Under the pieces are notes generated by a model that saw only the letters and a program-made list of their open reading frames with translations, was not told the DNA's origin and made no database searches. From contig NZ_CP037933.1 of the NCBI RefSeq assembly GCF_004355225.1, positions 1,240,001 through 1,304,000 on the forward strand: a stretch of DNA of 64,000 bases, written 5' to 3'. Shown here in pieces: positions 16,964 through 25,907 of the stretch. The first letter of the stretch is position 1. Every line of letters starts with the position of its first letter. Made by a program: the position numbers and the translations under genes. This DNA is from Flavobacterium nackdongense. GTDB taxonomy: Bacteria; Bacteroidota; Bacteroidia; Flavobacteriales; Flavobacteriaceae.

Positions 16964-18127
16964 ATGGTTTCTTCGAACAAATCTACTGCTATTCCACAAA
17001 CAATAACACTAGTTCATAGTGGAGAAGATTATTTTTCTCGCCTTGAGAAAATCATTTTAGAATCGAAATTCGAAATTCACCTTCAAACTTATATTTTAGA
17101 CAACGATTCAACTGGTCAACGAATTATTTCCGCCTTGAAATTGGCTGCATCTAGAAAAGTGAAAATCTATATTCTACTCGATGGTTTTGGTTCCTTATCC
17201 TTTCCAACAGAAATTAGCAATGAACTATCGAAAATGGGAATAGAGTTCAGAATTTTTTCTCCTTTTTTCTCCGCAAATTCTTTATACATTGGAAGAAGAT
17301 TGCATCACAAAATAGTTGTTGCTGATGCCAAAAAAGTTCTAATTGGCGGTATCAATATTGCCGAAAAATACCACGGAACCCCGAATGAAATACCTTGGCT
17401 TGACTACGCTGTAGAAATCAATGATGACAAAATTGCAAAATCATTGCAAGAATTGTGCACTGACCTTTATTTAAAAAAAAGATTTATTCGCAGAAAAGAA
17501 ATAAAATCGGTTTTTGGAACCTCAGGCGGAATGATGGTTAAAGTGCTTCAAAATGACTGGCTGAAGAGAAAAAATGAGGTTTTCAAAGCGTATATCAATA
17601 AAATTAGTACTGCCAAAAATGAAATTGTAATCGTGAGTAGTTATTTCCTTCCCGGAAAAAAATTGATAAACACCCTTAAAAATGCAGCACAAAATAAGGT
17701 TACCATCAAGTTAATTCTTTCAGGAGTATCCGATGTGCCTATGGCGAGACGAGCGAGCTGTCATTTGTATTCAAAACTTTTACGATCCAATATCGAATTA
17801 TACGAATGGAAAAAATCGGTTTTGCACGGAAAAACAGCCGTGATTGATCAAAATTGGAGCACCATTGGTTCGTTTAACCTGAATAATTTAAGCTCGTATG
17901 CCAGTATCGAAATGAATGTAGCCATCGATTCGGAGGAATTTGCAAAGGATTATTTGACACATTTAACGGAGATTATCGCGCAATGCGAAAGAATTACTCC
18001 CGAAACGCTTACGTTGAAGTACGGTTTAGTTTCAAAATTAATCAATTGGCTTTCGTATTGGACCACTAGAACTATTGAAATAATGGTCACCTACTTACCG
18101 CAAAAAAGATTCAGAAGATTGTATTAG
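16964..18127 (+). CDS. Phospholipase D-like / cardiolipin synthase-like protein
   Basis: The 387-residue protein has two PLD active-site motifs: HHKIVVADAKKVLIGGINI (about residue 110) and HGKTAVIDQNWSTIGSFNL (about 290), each HxKxxxxD. This is the two-motif arrangement of the PLD superfamily that includes bacterial ClsA/B/C. It lacks the N-terminal membrane helices of ClsA, so it is closer to ClsB-type enzymes; it probably forms cardiolipin or transfers phosphatidyl groups. An upstream ATG in frame at 16874 lies inside the tpiA terminator loop, so the ATG at 16964, downstream of a -7 box, is the better start. Confidence 0.85.
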   Translation: MVSSNKSTAIPQTITLVHSGEDYFSRLEKIILESKFEIHLQTYILDNDSTGQRIISALKLAASRKVKIYILLDGFGSLSFPTEISNELSKMGIEFRIFSPFFSANSLYIGRRLHHKIVVADAKKVLIGGINIAEKYHGTPNEIPWLDYAVEINDDKIAKSLQELCTDLYLKKRFIRRKEIKSVFGTSGGMMVKVLQNDWLKRKNEVFKAYINKISTAKNEIVIVSSYFLPGKKLINTLKNAAQNKVTIKLILSGVSDVPMARRASCHLYSKLLRSNIELYEWKKSVLHGKTAVIDQNWSTIGSFNLNNLSSYASIEMNVAIDSEEFAKDYLTHLTEIIAQCERITPETLTLKYGLVSKLINWLSYWTTRTIEIMVTYLPQKRFRRLY

Positions 18128-18290
18128 ACCCTTTGCTAACTATTGGTAAAACATCTATTTAAAGTTGTAATTACTCAAATAAACTATTGATAAAACAGCG
18201 TTAAATCAATAGATTATTATTATTTTTGTGTTGTTGTATAATTTTTTATTATTTTCATATATAATTAAACATAGCTTAAATTTATCAAAG

Positions 18291-18701
18291 ATGAAAAATA
18301 TTTTACTTTTAACTATTTTAGCAACGCTATTTATCAGTTGTTCTCAAAACGACAATGAAATTTCAAATCCAATAGTAGGAGAATGGAAATTAATGAAGTC
18401 CGAACACTATCATGCATTAAATAGCAAAAGTACTACAGATTATTCCTCTCAAAATATAATTTACAAATTTGATTCAAATTCAAACCTCAATGTTAACACT
18501 AGTAATAATGGGTATAATGCCGGAAATTACAAATATGAATTCAAAAATGATTATTTATCAGGATCTCCAAGTAGCGCAGAAACGAAAATATTTATGGTTG
18601 TAATAAATTCTACAAAATGGACTTATAATCAAAGTAATGGGACATTGGTATTAGGAAATTCATACGTTGATGGACTAGATTTATATTTTGAAAAGAAATA
18701 A
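18291..18701 (+). CDS. Lipocalin-like lipoprotein
   Basis: The ATG at 18291 gives a clear lipoprotein signal (MKNILLLTILATLFISCSQ, C17); a TTG 63 bases upstream overlaps a -7-like TATTTTTG (18221-18228) and would bury the signal. The 136-residue product has IVGEWKLMKSEHYH near its start, the opening of the lipocalin-like domain common in Flavobacteria, followed by beta-strands (IIYKFDSNSNLNV, YKYEFKNDYL, GTLVLGNSYVDGLDLYFEK). Ligand and role are unknown. It is monocistronic, with a hairpin after the stop. Confidence 0.72.
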   Translation: MKNILLLTILATLFISCSQNDNEISNPIVGEWKLMKSEHYHALNSKSTTDYSSQNIIYKFDSNSNLNVNTSNNGYNAGNYKYEFKNDYLSGSPSSAETKIFMVVINSTKWTYNQSNGTLVLGNSYVDGLDLYFEKK

Positions 18702-18735
18702 AAAGTACTAATAAACACAATTTAATTGCCATTCA

Positions 18736-18761
18736 AAGTCCGTTTAACAGCGGATTTTTTT
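18736..18761 (+). terminator. Weak terminator after the lipocalin-like gene
   Basis: AAGTCCG (18736-18742) pairs with CGGATTT (18751-18757), with one wobble pair, around an 8-base loop, and a T-run follows. Confidence 0.6.
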
Positions 18762-18881
18762 GTTAATGGGAATATCGTTTATAAATTTTTTGGATTTAAA
18801 AACAAAATCCACAAAACAACTTAAAAACCAACAGATTATTCGTAAATTTAGTGTGTATTTTTTTTGACAAAATACATCCTA

Positions 18882-19667
18882 ATGATGAAAACTATTTCTA
18901 AAATAATCGAATCATTTAAGACTTTCCTTCTTGATATTGGAGAACTTTCTCAGTTTGCAGCTCGTTTTTTTAAAGAAGTTTTCAAACGCCCTTGCGAATT
19001 CAAAGAATTTCTAAGGCAATGCTACAATATGGGAAACCGTTCCCTCCTCTTGGTAGCCGTCACCGGTTTTATCATCGGATTAGTTTTTACCTTACAATCA
19101 AGACCAACCTTACAGCAATTTGGAGCTGTATCTTGGATGCCTTCTATGGTCAGCATTTCGATTATTCGAGAAATTGGTCCCATCATAACCGCCCTAATTT
19201 GTGCAGGACGAATTGGTTCTGGAATTGGAGCCGAATTAGGTTCGATGCGAGTGACCGAACAAATCGACGCGATGGAAGTTTCGGGAACAAATCCTTTCAA
19301 GTATTTGGTTGTGACAAGAATTTTGGCGACTACGCTAATGCTTCCTATTCTGGTGTTTTTTGGCGATATAATTGCACTTTATGGTTCGTACCTTGTTGAA
19401 AACACCAAAGGAAATGTTTCATTTTTATTGTATTTCAATAAAGTAGCCGAAGCTTTGGAATTTGGTGATTTGATTCCTGCCACTATAAAGACTTTCTTCT
19501 TTGGCTTCGCCATCGGATTGGTCGGTTGTTTCAAAGGGTATAATTGCAAAAAAGGTACAGCAGGTGTCGGACTTGCCGCCAATTCCGCAGTAGTTTTCAC
19601 CTCGATGCTGCTTTTTATAATCGATTTTGTTGCCGTTTTTATAACCGATATTTTTTATGATTTATAA
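18882..19667 (+). CDS. mlaE: MlaE-type ABC transporter permease
   Basis: The 261-residue membrane protein is a full MlaE/YrbE permease: SLLLVAVTGFIIGLVFTLQS, IIREIGPIITALICAGRIGS, GAELGSMRVTEQIDAMEVSG, LMLPILVFFGDIIALYGSYL and GVGLAANSAVV, all typical. It forms the membrane core of a phospholipid transport complex keeping outer-membrane lipid asymmetry. It is the first gene of mlaE-mlaF-mlaD; the stop is 3 bases before the ATPase start. The ATG-ATG at 18882/18885 is preferred to an upstream TTG. Confidence 0.93.
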   Translation: MMKTISKIIESFKTFLLDIGELSQFAARFFKEVFKRPCEFKEFLRQCYNMGNRSLLLVAVTGFIIGLVFTLQSRPTLQQFGAVSWMPSMVSISIIREIGPIITALICAGRIGSGIGAELGSMRVTEQIDAMEVSGTNPFKYLVVTRILATTLMLPILVFFGDIIALYGSYLVENTKGNVSFLLYFNKVAEALEFGDLIPATIKTFFFGFAIGLVGCFKGYNCKKGTAGVGLAANSAVVFTSMLLFIIDFVAVFITDIFYDL

Positions 19668-19670
19668 CTA

Positions 19671-20423
19671 ATGGAAGCCTTCTCAAAAAATAATAAGACC
19701 ATAATAGAAATCAAAGACCTGAAAAAGAGCTACGGTGACAATCAGGTCTTGAATGGCTTTGATATGCGATTAGTCGAAGGCGAAAACTTGGTGATTATGG
19801 GTAAATCTGGTTCCGGAAAATCGGTGATGATAAAATGCTTGATCGGTCTCGAAGAGCCTGATAGCGGAACAATCAAAGTAATGGACAAAGATATTAGCAC
19901 TTTGAAACACGAAGAACTAGACGAATTGCGTACCGAAGTTGGTTTTCTTTTTCAAGGAAGTGCACTTTATGATTCGATGACCGTTCGAGAAAATCTAGAA
20001 TTTCCGTTGCGTCGCCATACCAAAAAATTTGGAGTGATACTAGACACCACCCCTTTAGTAATGGAAGCTTTAGAAAATGTAGGTTTAGCCAAAACGATTG
20101 ATTTAATGCCTGAAGAACTTTCGGGTGGAATGAAACGACGAATTGCACTGGCCAGGACCTTGATTTTACAACCCAAAATCATTCTATACGACGAACCCAC
20201 GACCGGATTAGACCCCATAACTGCCAAAGAAATTATTTTGCTAATGCAATCCGTTCAAAAAAAATACAACACCTCTGCTTTAATTATCACTCACGATGTG
20301 GATTGTGCTCGAGCCATTTCGAATCGCATGATTTTATTAGTCGATGGCATCAATTATGCGGAAGGTACTTTTAATGAATTAATTGCCTCAAAAGACCCAA
20401 AAATACAAGCTTTCTTTAAATAA
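19671..20423 (+). CDS. mlaF: MlaF-type ABC transporter ATPase
   Basis: The 250-residue ATPase has Walker A GKSGSGKS (44-51), the Q-loop LFQGSALYDSMTVREN, the signature LSGGMKRRIALARTL, Walker B IILYDEPTTGLDPITA and the switch histidine in ITHDVD. The SGGMKRR variant is characteristic of the Mla/Ttg2 lipid-transport group. It powers phospholipid transport with the MlaE permease and the MlaD domain protein encoded on either side. Confidence 0.95.
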   Translation: MEAFSKNNKTIIEIKDLKKSYGDNQVLNGFDMRLVEGENLVIMGKSGSGKSVMIKCLIGLEEPDSGTIKVMDKDISTLKHEELDELRTEVGFLFQGSALYDSMTVRENLEFPLRRHTKKFGVILDTTPLVMEALENVGLAKTIDLMPEELSGGMKRRIALARTLILQPKIILYDEPTTGLDPITAKEIILLMQSVQKKYNTSALIITHDVDCARAISNRMILLVDGINYAEGTFNELIASKDPKIQAFFK

Positions 20424-20430
20424 ATTAAAA

Positions 20431-21408
20431 ATGGAAAAAACAGCTTCACAAAAAATAAACCTTGGACTTTTCGTAATCATTGGATTATTGATTTTTATAC
20501 TCGCCGTTTATTTCATTGGCCAAAAGCAAAATATGTTCGGAAAAACAAATCATTTGGAGACCGTTTTTAACAATATAAACGGCTTACAATTAGGCAATAG
20601 CGTTCGGTATTCCGGAATAAGCGTAGGAACTGTACGAGGCATCGAAATGATAAATGACACTAGTATTCGCGTCGATATGATTATAGATAAATCTATTTTT
20701 TCCTATATCAAAAAAGATGCAATTGCCACAATTGGCTCCGATGGATTGGTCGGAAATATGATTATTAACATCCTTCCCGGGAAAGGAAACCAAGCCTCAG
20801 TAGCATCAGGTGATAAAATTCGTTCCTTCAATCGCATTCGCACCGAAGACATGTTAAGCACATTAAATGTAACCAATCAAAATGCGGCGGCGCTTACGGC
20901 AAATTTGCTTAAAATCACTACCGAAATCATCAAAGGAAAAGGAACAATTGGAACGTTACTGAACGACACCAGCGTTTCAAAAGACCTCGCAGAAACCATT
21001 CGAAATTTAAGAACAACAACTGAAAGTACTTCTAAATCAATACTTAAGTTAAACCAAATTATAGTATCACTTGATAATAAAAATAACGTGATAGGTGTAA
21101 TAAAAGATACAGCTGTAGCTAATGATTTTAAAAAAACCATTGCCAATTTAGAGCGATCATCGGCTGAAATCAACAAAGTAGTCACGAATCTCAACGCTGC
21201 AATTATCAATATCAAAGACGGGAAAGGAGCCATAAATTATCTAGCAAACGATCCTGAACTTGTTAGAAAAATTGATTCTACAATGACCAATATCAATTCG
21301 GCGAGCATTAAACTGAACGAAGATTTAGAAGCCATGCAGCATAATTTTTTACTTCGTGGCTATTTCAAAAAACAGGAAAAAGAAAAAGCTAAAACACAAA
21401 AAAAATAG
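20431..21408 (+). CDS. mlaD: MlaD-type MCE domain protein
   Basis: ATG at 20431, 7 bases after the mlaF stop, is preferred to an overlapping upstream start. The 325-residue protein has one N-terminal membrane helix (about 10-32), a single MCE domain (about 42-120: VFNNINGLQLGNSVRYSGISVGTVRGIEM, GLVGNMIINILPG) and a long helical C-terminal region with ETIRNLRTTTES and repeats of similar type. It would form the periplasmic hexameric ring that binds lipid for the Mla transporter. Separate MlaB and MlaC genes are not in this cluster, which is usual for Bacteroidetes. Confidence 0.92.
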   Translation: MEKTASQKINLGLFVIIGLLIFILAVYFIGQKQNMFGKTNHLETVFNNINGLQLGNSVRYSGISVGTVRGIEMINDTSIRVDMIIDKSIFSYIKKDAIATIGSDGLVGNMIINILPGKGNQASVASGDKIRSFNRIRTEDMLSTLNVTNQNAAALTANLLKITTEIIKGKGTIGTLLNDTSVSKDLAETIRNLRTTTESTSKSILKLNQIIVSLDNKNNVIGVIKDTAVANDFKKTIANLERSSAEINKVVTNLNAAIINIKDGKGAINYLANDPELVRKIDSTMTNINSASIKLNEDLEAMQHNFLLRGYFKKQEKEKAKTQKK

Positions 21409-21412
21409 TCTT

Positions 21413-22537
21413 TTAAATGGTTTTCAAAGCTGCGACAAACAAATCGATATCATCTTTAGTATTGTAATGACTGAAAGAAATGCGTAAACTTGGTTTTTTC
21501 AAATCTTCTTTCGAAAGCATTTCAGCCAATACGTGAGACGGCTTTATACTCCCCGATTGACAAGCGCTACCACGAGAAACCGCAATTCCTTTCATATCTA
21601 AATTAAATAAAATCATCGAAGTTTTGGTATCAGGAAAAGGCAATAAAACATTCAAAATAGTATCAATTCCATCCAAAGTTCCATTGATTGCAAAGGCAGG
21701 AAATTCAATTTCCAGTTGAGCAATTAAATAATTTTTCAATCCCTGAATGTGATTTCTTTCGGTTGCCAAATTAGCATCCGAAAGTTCCAAAGCCTTGGCC
21801 ATTCCCACTATTTGATGTACAGCTTCGGTGCCGGGACGCAAGCCTTTCTCTTGTTCACCACCGAAAAACAAGGGTTGCAAACCTGAATTTTTCTTAATAA
21901 ATGCAAATCCAATTCCTTTGGGTCCGTGAAATTTGTGCGCACTCGCCACCATAAAATCAATGGATGTTGTTTTTAAATCTATTACCAACTTACCGACAGA
22001 TTGCACCATATCCGAATGAAAAAGGGCATTGTTTTGTTCACAAATCCGACCCACTTTTTCAATATTCAAGACCGTTCCAATTTCATTATTGACGTGCATT
22101 AAGCTCACCAAAGTTTTGATATCTTGCGAAAGCAAATCGACCAAATCAGTCAAATCGATTTCTCCATTTGGCTTTACTGAAACATAATCCACTTGGATTT
22201 CAAATTCTTTTTGCAAATGCTCAACGGTATGTAAAACAGCGTGATGCTCTATTTTACTTAAAACTATTCTTTTAACTTTCAAATCCCGAACGGCAGAGCG
22301 AAGAATCCAATTATTGGCTTCGGTTCCACAAGAAGTAAAGACAATTTCTTGAGCTGACACATTCAAAATCTTGGCAATCGACTTTCTGGACAGCTCTAAA
22401 ACACTTTTAGCATTTCGTCCAAAACTATGCGTTGAGGATGGATTTCCAAAATCTTCCGCCAAAACTTTCGTCATTTCGCGAACCACTTCCGGCCGAAGTT
22501 GAGTAGTTGAGGCATTATCGAGATATACTTTTTTCAT
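21413..22537 (-). CDS. Cysteine desulfurase family protein (NifS/IscS-like)
   Basis: ATG at 22537 yields MKKVYLDNASTTQLRPEV, the usual start; an in-frame codon 45 bases upstream is less likely. The 374-residue PLP enzyme has the Schiff-base lysine in SAHKFHGPKGIGF, SLMHVNNEIGT, and a loop cysteine in SRGSACQSGSIKPSHVL. The short loop and SACQSG pattern place it in the NifS/IscS group I. It releases sulfur from cysteine for Fe-S clusters or thio-modification. It is convergent with mlaD (4 bases apart) and not near isc or suf genes here. Confidence 0.9.
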   Translation of the reverse strand: MKKVYLDNASTTQLRPEVVREMTKVLAEDFGNPSSTHSFGRNAKSVLELSRKSIAKILNVSAQEIVFTSCGTEANNWILRSAVRDLKVKRIVLSKIEHHAVLHTVEHLQKEFEIQVDYVSVKPNGEIDLTDLVDLLSQDIKTLVSLMHVNNEIGTVLNIEKVGRICEQNNALFHSDMVQSVGKLVIDLKTTSIDFMVASAHKFHGPKGIGFAFIKKNSGLQPLFFGGEQEKGLRPGTEAVHQIVGMAKALELSDANLATERNHIQGLKNYLIAQLEIEFPAFAINGTLDGIDTILNVLLPFPDTKTSMILFNLDMKGIAVSRGSACQSGSIKPSHVLAEMLSKEDLKKPSLRISFSHYNTKDDIDLFVAALKTI

Positions 22538-22624
22538 AGTAGCAAAGTTATGAAATATCAATTGTGAATGCAGTACTATCAATTGGCAATTTTTTCACTA
22601 TTTTTGCCCCAAATATTTTAGACG

Positions 22625-23596
22625 ATGAAAAGAGTTTTTAGCCTATTGATTTTTGCACTTTTTTTAAATGGATGTGATGATGGTAATTTAACTTTAGAAA
22701 CGATAGATTTTGAAGATGCTCCAACCCAAAGTTGTGGGTCTAACGACATCATTTACAAACTCAAAGAAAAAGAGGCTTTATTACTAGAAATCCCAAACTC
22801 CACTTTCGTAAATGAACCGACTGACCCTTCGTCCCCAATTGTCATAGATATAGACAATTCAACCAATCGAGTGGTGTACCGATTTTATGATGGAACGGTG
22901 AGTGCTGACAATATTTGCAACACAATTCCTCCCGCAAAACCCTATATTACAGATCAATGGACGGCAACTTCGGGAAAAATAGAAATCACAACCACTACCG
23001 TAACTTCAGCCGGAAGTATCCCGGGAAGCACCGTGATTACAGGTTATAAGCATCGAATCGTTTTCAAAAACATCACATTTTTAAAAACAAATGGTACACA
23101 AGTATACGAAACATTCGTGTTTGGCGACTATGTGACACCGGCAACGCCTTTGCCTTTTGGATTTGATAAAACCTTGGAGCAATGCTCTAACACGACCACC
23201 AAACAAGTCTATAATTATACAAGCGGAGAATCATTAACTTTAGACAAACTCGAACCTTCGCTTATTAGCAATGTAGAAACCCCAGTAAATAGTCCAAGAA
23301 CGGCACTTATTGGTGCTGCGAAAAACCAACTTGTATACCGACTTTACTCCAATGGCGTGCTAACACCCAGTTATTTCTGCAATCTTATTCAACCTGCACT
23401 GCCTACTGTGAGCGAAGAATGGAATGGTGTGAATGGAATTGATAACGTTAGCGGAATCATTGAAGTAACCACGATAAAAAGCGGCACAACTGCATTTAAA
23501 CATACTATTGTAATCAAAAACGCTACCTTGAAAAAGGGAAATAGTAGTTTTAAATTGGGCGACGTTTTTACGTACGGGGAGTTAATCACTTTCTAA
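22625..23596 (+). CDS. Hypothetical lipoprotein with an internal tandem duplication
   Basis: The 323-residue protein has a lipoprotein signal (LFLNGCDDGN, C17). Two halves are similar. Half one (about 37-165) contains YKLKEKEALLLEIP, NRVVYRFYDGTVSADNICNTIPPAKP, GKIEITTT and YKHRIVFKNITF. Half two (about 195-318) contains YNYTSGESLTLDKLEP, NQLVYRLYSNGVLTPSYFCNLIQPALP, GIIEVTTI and FKHTIVIKNATL. Both halves keep one cysteine after the VYR strand, with a further cysteine near the start of each (QSCGSN, EQCSNT), so each half may form one disulfide. I recognise no family. A TATTTTTG element lies at 22599-22606. Confidence 0.7.
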   Translation: MKRVFSLLIFALFLNGCDDGNLTLETIDFEDAPTQSCGSNDIIYKLKEKEALLLEIPNSTFVNEPTDPSSPIVIDIDNSTNRVVYRFYDGTVSADNICNTIPPAKPYITDQWTATSGKIEITTTTVTSAGSIPGSTVITGYKHRIVFKNITFLKTNGTQVYETFVFGDYVTPATPLPFGFDKTLEQCSNTTTKQVYNYTSGESLTLDKLEPSLISNVETPVNSPRTALIGAAKNQLVYRLYSNGVLTPSYFCNLIQPALPTVSEEWNGVNGIDNVSGIIEVTTIKSGTTAFKHTIVIKNATLKKGNSSFKLGDVFTYGELITF

Positions 23597-23620
23597 CAGA
23601 AGGATTTTTAAAAATAGTTT

Positions 23621-23690
23621 ACCACAAAATCGAAATTAAATTGCCTTATGCGGACCAATTTAATTTCGAGTTTGTGGTTTATTTTTTTGA
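23621..23690. terminator. Long 23-base-pair terminator hairpin
   Basis: Bases 23621-23643 pair with 23656-23678, with a single mismatch, around a 12-base loop, and are followed by TTTATTTTTTT. The stem is far longer than other terminators here and starts with ACCACAAAAT. It lies between convergent genes and can serve both. Confidence 0.8.
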
Positions 23691-23719
23691 TTTAGAACTC
23701 ATTTTTTTGTTTATAGAGC

Positions 23720-24271
23720 TTATTTACTGTTTTGCTTGATATAAACTTCGGTTGCACCTTGTCCGTATTTTTGGTAATTCCCGTCTTGAAAAGCAATATT
23801 ATCATAACGTCCTAACAAAAAATCCAACTCCGATTTTAAGACACCTTCGCCAACACCATGGATAAAAACAATTTTAGGAATGCGGTTTTTTATAGCAAAT
23901 TCAATATGCCTTTTAGCGGTTTCGGTCTGTAAAGTTAAGATGTCATAATTAGACATTCCTCGTTTGTTGGGAACTAATTTTTCGATGTGTAAATCGAATT
24001 CAGGAGCTGGAATTTCACGTTTATCTTTCTTCTCTTTGACAAAACTTCTAGGTTTTGGGATTTCTTTTTCCTTAGCTATCCCAACTACATCTATTCTTCC
24101 GATAGATTTCATTAAGTTGTTGGAATTATGAGTTTTAATTAATTCGTTGACAAAATAAGTCATCACAAATCCATCGGTAGTTTCTATGGTAATTTGCCTG
24201 TCTTTGACCGAAAGCACTACCCCATTTACATCTTCGTCTAAAACCGAAACTTGATCTCCTTTATTGAACAT
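23720..24271 (-). CDS. DUF2027/Smr-domain protein
   Basis: The 183-residue protein has an N-terminal SH3-like DUF2027 segment (about 1-50, MFNKGDQVSVLDEDVNGVVLSVKDRQITIETTDG) and a C-terminal Smr domain (about 95-180) with FDLHIEKL, VFIHGVGEGVLKSEL and the end GQGATEVYIK. Smr domains, first seen in MutS2, act as nucleases or nicking domains on DNA or mRNA; HGxGxGxLK is intact and the usual DLH is present. It has no MutS ATPase part. It is divergent from nothing nearby and ends before the long hairpin. Confidence 0.85.
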   Translation of the reverse strand: MFNKGDQVSVLDEDVNGVVLSVKDRQITIETTDGFVMTYFVNELIKTHNSNNLMKSIGRIDVVGIAKEKEIPKPRSFVKEKKDKREIPAPEFDLHIEKLVPNKRGMSNYDILTLQTETAKRHIEFAIKNRIPKIVFIHGVGEGVLKSELDFLLGRYDNIAFQDGNYQKYGQGATEVYIKQNSK

Positions 24272-24386
24272 TTTTTCTATTTTTGGATTACTATTTTGTG
24301 TTTTGATTATCGCCTCCCAAAAGTAATGAACTTTGAAATAGTATCATGTATTATCAAAAATCTTTCTGCCTTAATGGGTAAAGATT

Positions 24387-25664
24387 TTAATCCGTCGTTA
24401 ACTGCAAAAAAAGTAAAGTCACAGCGGCAGCCGTCATCACTAGAAGAGTAGTGAAACCAAAAAAGTTTGCAATTTTAGTATTTGTGAATCGCCCCATCAC
24501 TTTTCTATTATTCGAAATATGAAGAATGACTGCAATTAGGACTGGGGCAGTAAGTCCATAAAGAATAGCAGTATAGATCAATGCCTTAACAGGCGAAAAA
24601 CCGATATAATTTAGTGATAATCCCAAAAGTAAAGAAATTCCAATAATGGTATAAAATGCTTTGGCTTCGTGGAACTTTTTATCAAGCCCCTGCTCCCATC
24701 CAAAAGTTTCTGTTATAATGTAGGAAAGTGAACCACTCAAAACCGGAATAGCAATAAGTCCGGTACCAATTATTCCGACAGCAAAAAGAAGATAAGACAA
24801 ATTCCCTGCCAATGGCTTCAAAGCAATTGCTGCTTGCTCTACTGTGTCAATCTGATGAATGCCTCCTGCATACAAAACCGTTCCTGTAGTCAAAATGATA
24901 AAATACATTACAAAACCAGAAAAAGTCATCCCAAAATCAACATCTTCATTTATTTCCTGAATAATCTTTTTGTTTACTATCAGATGTTTTTTGTTCTCTA
25001 TTTTATTTCTTTCTTCTACTTCCATAGAGGCTTGCCAAAAAAAAAGATAGGGAGAAATCGTTGTTCCAAGAATACCAACGAGCACGCTCATAAATTCCTT
25101 GTCAAATTTTACCGTGGGAATTAAAGTGGACTGGAGAATTTGAATTAGGTCCTGCTTGTATAAAAAAGGCACAATGAAATATACCAACATCACGATGCAA
25201 AGGTATTTTAGTATTGCAGCAATTTTTTGATATGGGAGGTAAATAATAAAACCCAATAGAATTGCCGTGAACAAAACGCTAAAATAAGTTGAATCGATTG
25301 ATGGAAATAATAGATTTCCAACCGCTCCCATTCCAGCAATATCCGCACCAATATTCAATACAATGGCCGGAAAACTGAATAAAAGCATAAGGTACAAAAT
25401 CGGTCTAGGATAATTATTTTTTAACGCGCCCGTCAATCCGTGAGAAGTTACTAGACCAATTCTGGCGCACATTTGCTGAATAGCTGTCATTAACGGAAAG
25501 GCAATCAAGGCGGTCCATAAAGTCGAAAGCCCATAGGCAGCGCCAGCTTGCGAATAGGTAGCTATTCCTGATGGATCATCGTCACTCGCTCCAGTTACAA
25601 GCCCTGGTCCAAGAAGTTTCCAAAAACTCCCGAGTTTGTTTTTTAATTTTGCTTTATTATTCAT
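24387..25664 (-). CDS. Nramp-like transporter with altered metal-site motifs
   Basis: The 425-residue protein has about eleven membrane helices and belongs to the Nramp superfamily: GPGLVTGASDDDPSGIATYSQAGAAYG in helix 1, GADIAGMGAVGNLLFP, and helix 6 GTTISPYLFFWQAS. In canonical Nramp proteins helix 1 has DPGN and helix 6 has MPH, where Met selects Mn/Fe. Here they read DPSG and ISPY, so the soft metal ligand is lost. This subgroup occurs widely, but its substrate is not settled; a hard cation such as Mg2+ is possible by analogy with Nramp-related magnesium transporters. It is divergent from cysE. Confidence 0.82.
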   Translation of the reverse strand: MNNKAKLKNKLGSFWKLLGPGLVTGASDDDPSGIATYSQAGAAYGLSTLWTALIAFPLMTAIQQMCARIGLVTSHGLTGALKNNYPRPILYLMLLFSFPAIVLNIGADIAGMGAVGNLLFPSIDSTYFSVLFTAILLGFIIYLPYQKIAAILKYLCIVMLVYFIVPFLYKQDLIQILQSTLIPTVKFDKEFMSVLVGILGTTISPYLFFWQASMEVEERNKIENKKHLIVNKKIIQEINEDVDFGMTFSGFVMYFIILTTGTVLYAGGIHQIDTVEQAAIALKPLAGNLSYLLFAVGIIGTGLIAIPVLSGSLSYIITETFGWEQGLDKKFHEAKAFYTIIGISLLLGLSLNYIGFSPVKALIYTAILYGLTAPVLIAVILHISNNRKVMGRFTNTKIANFFGFTTLLVMTAAAVTLLFLQLTTD

Positions 25665-25907
25665 CTATTGGATAATCAATATAGTAAAAACAACAAATCC
25701 CATTCAAGAATACTTGCTAATTTACGCATTTAAAAAGTCTTTATCGAATAAAAAGACTAAACATTTAAGTTTTTTTTAAAGTATTTATGATAAAAAAACA
25801 GAAAAACAAAACCACATGCAGAAGTAAATTTATTTTCATAATCTCTACGACAATTTCCAAAAACAACTTACTTTTACCTACTGTATTAACATTTGAATTA
25901 AACCATC

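Noticed and set aside
25730..25765. AGTCTTT...AAAGACT hairpin between the Nramp-like gene and cysE
   Set aside because: Seven pairs, not followed by a T-run in the right place for either gene. It may be an operator for the divergent genes, but nothing more supports it.
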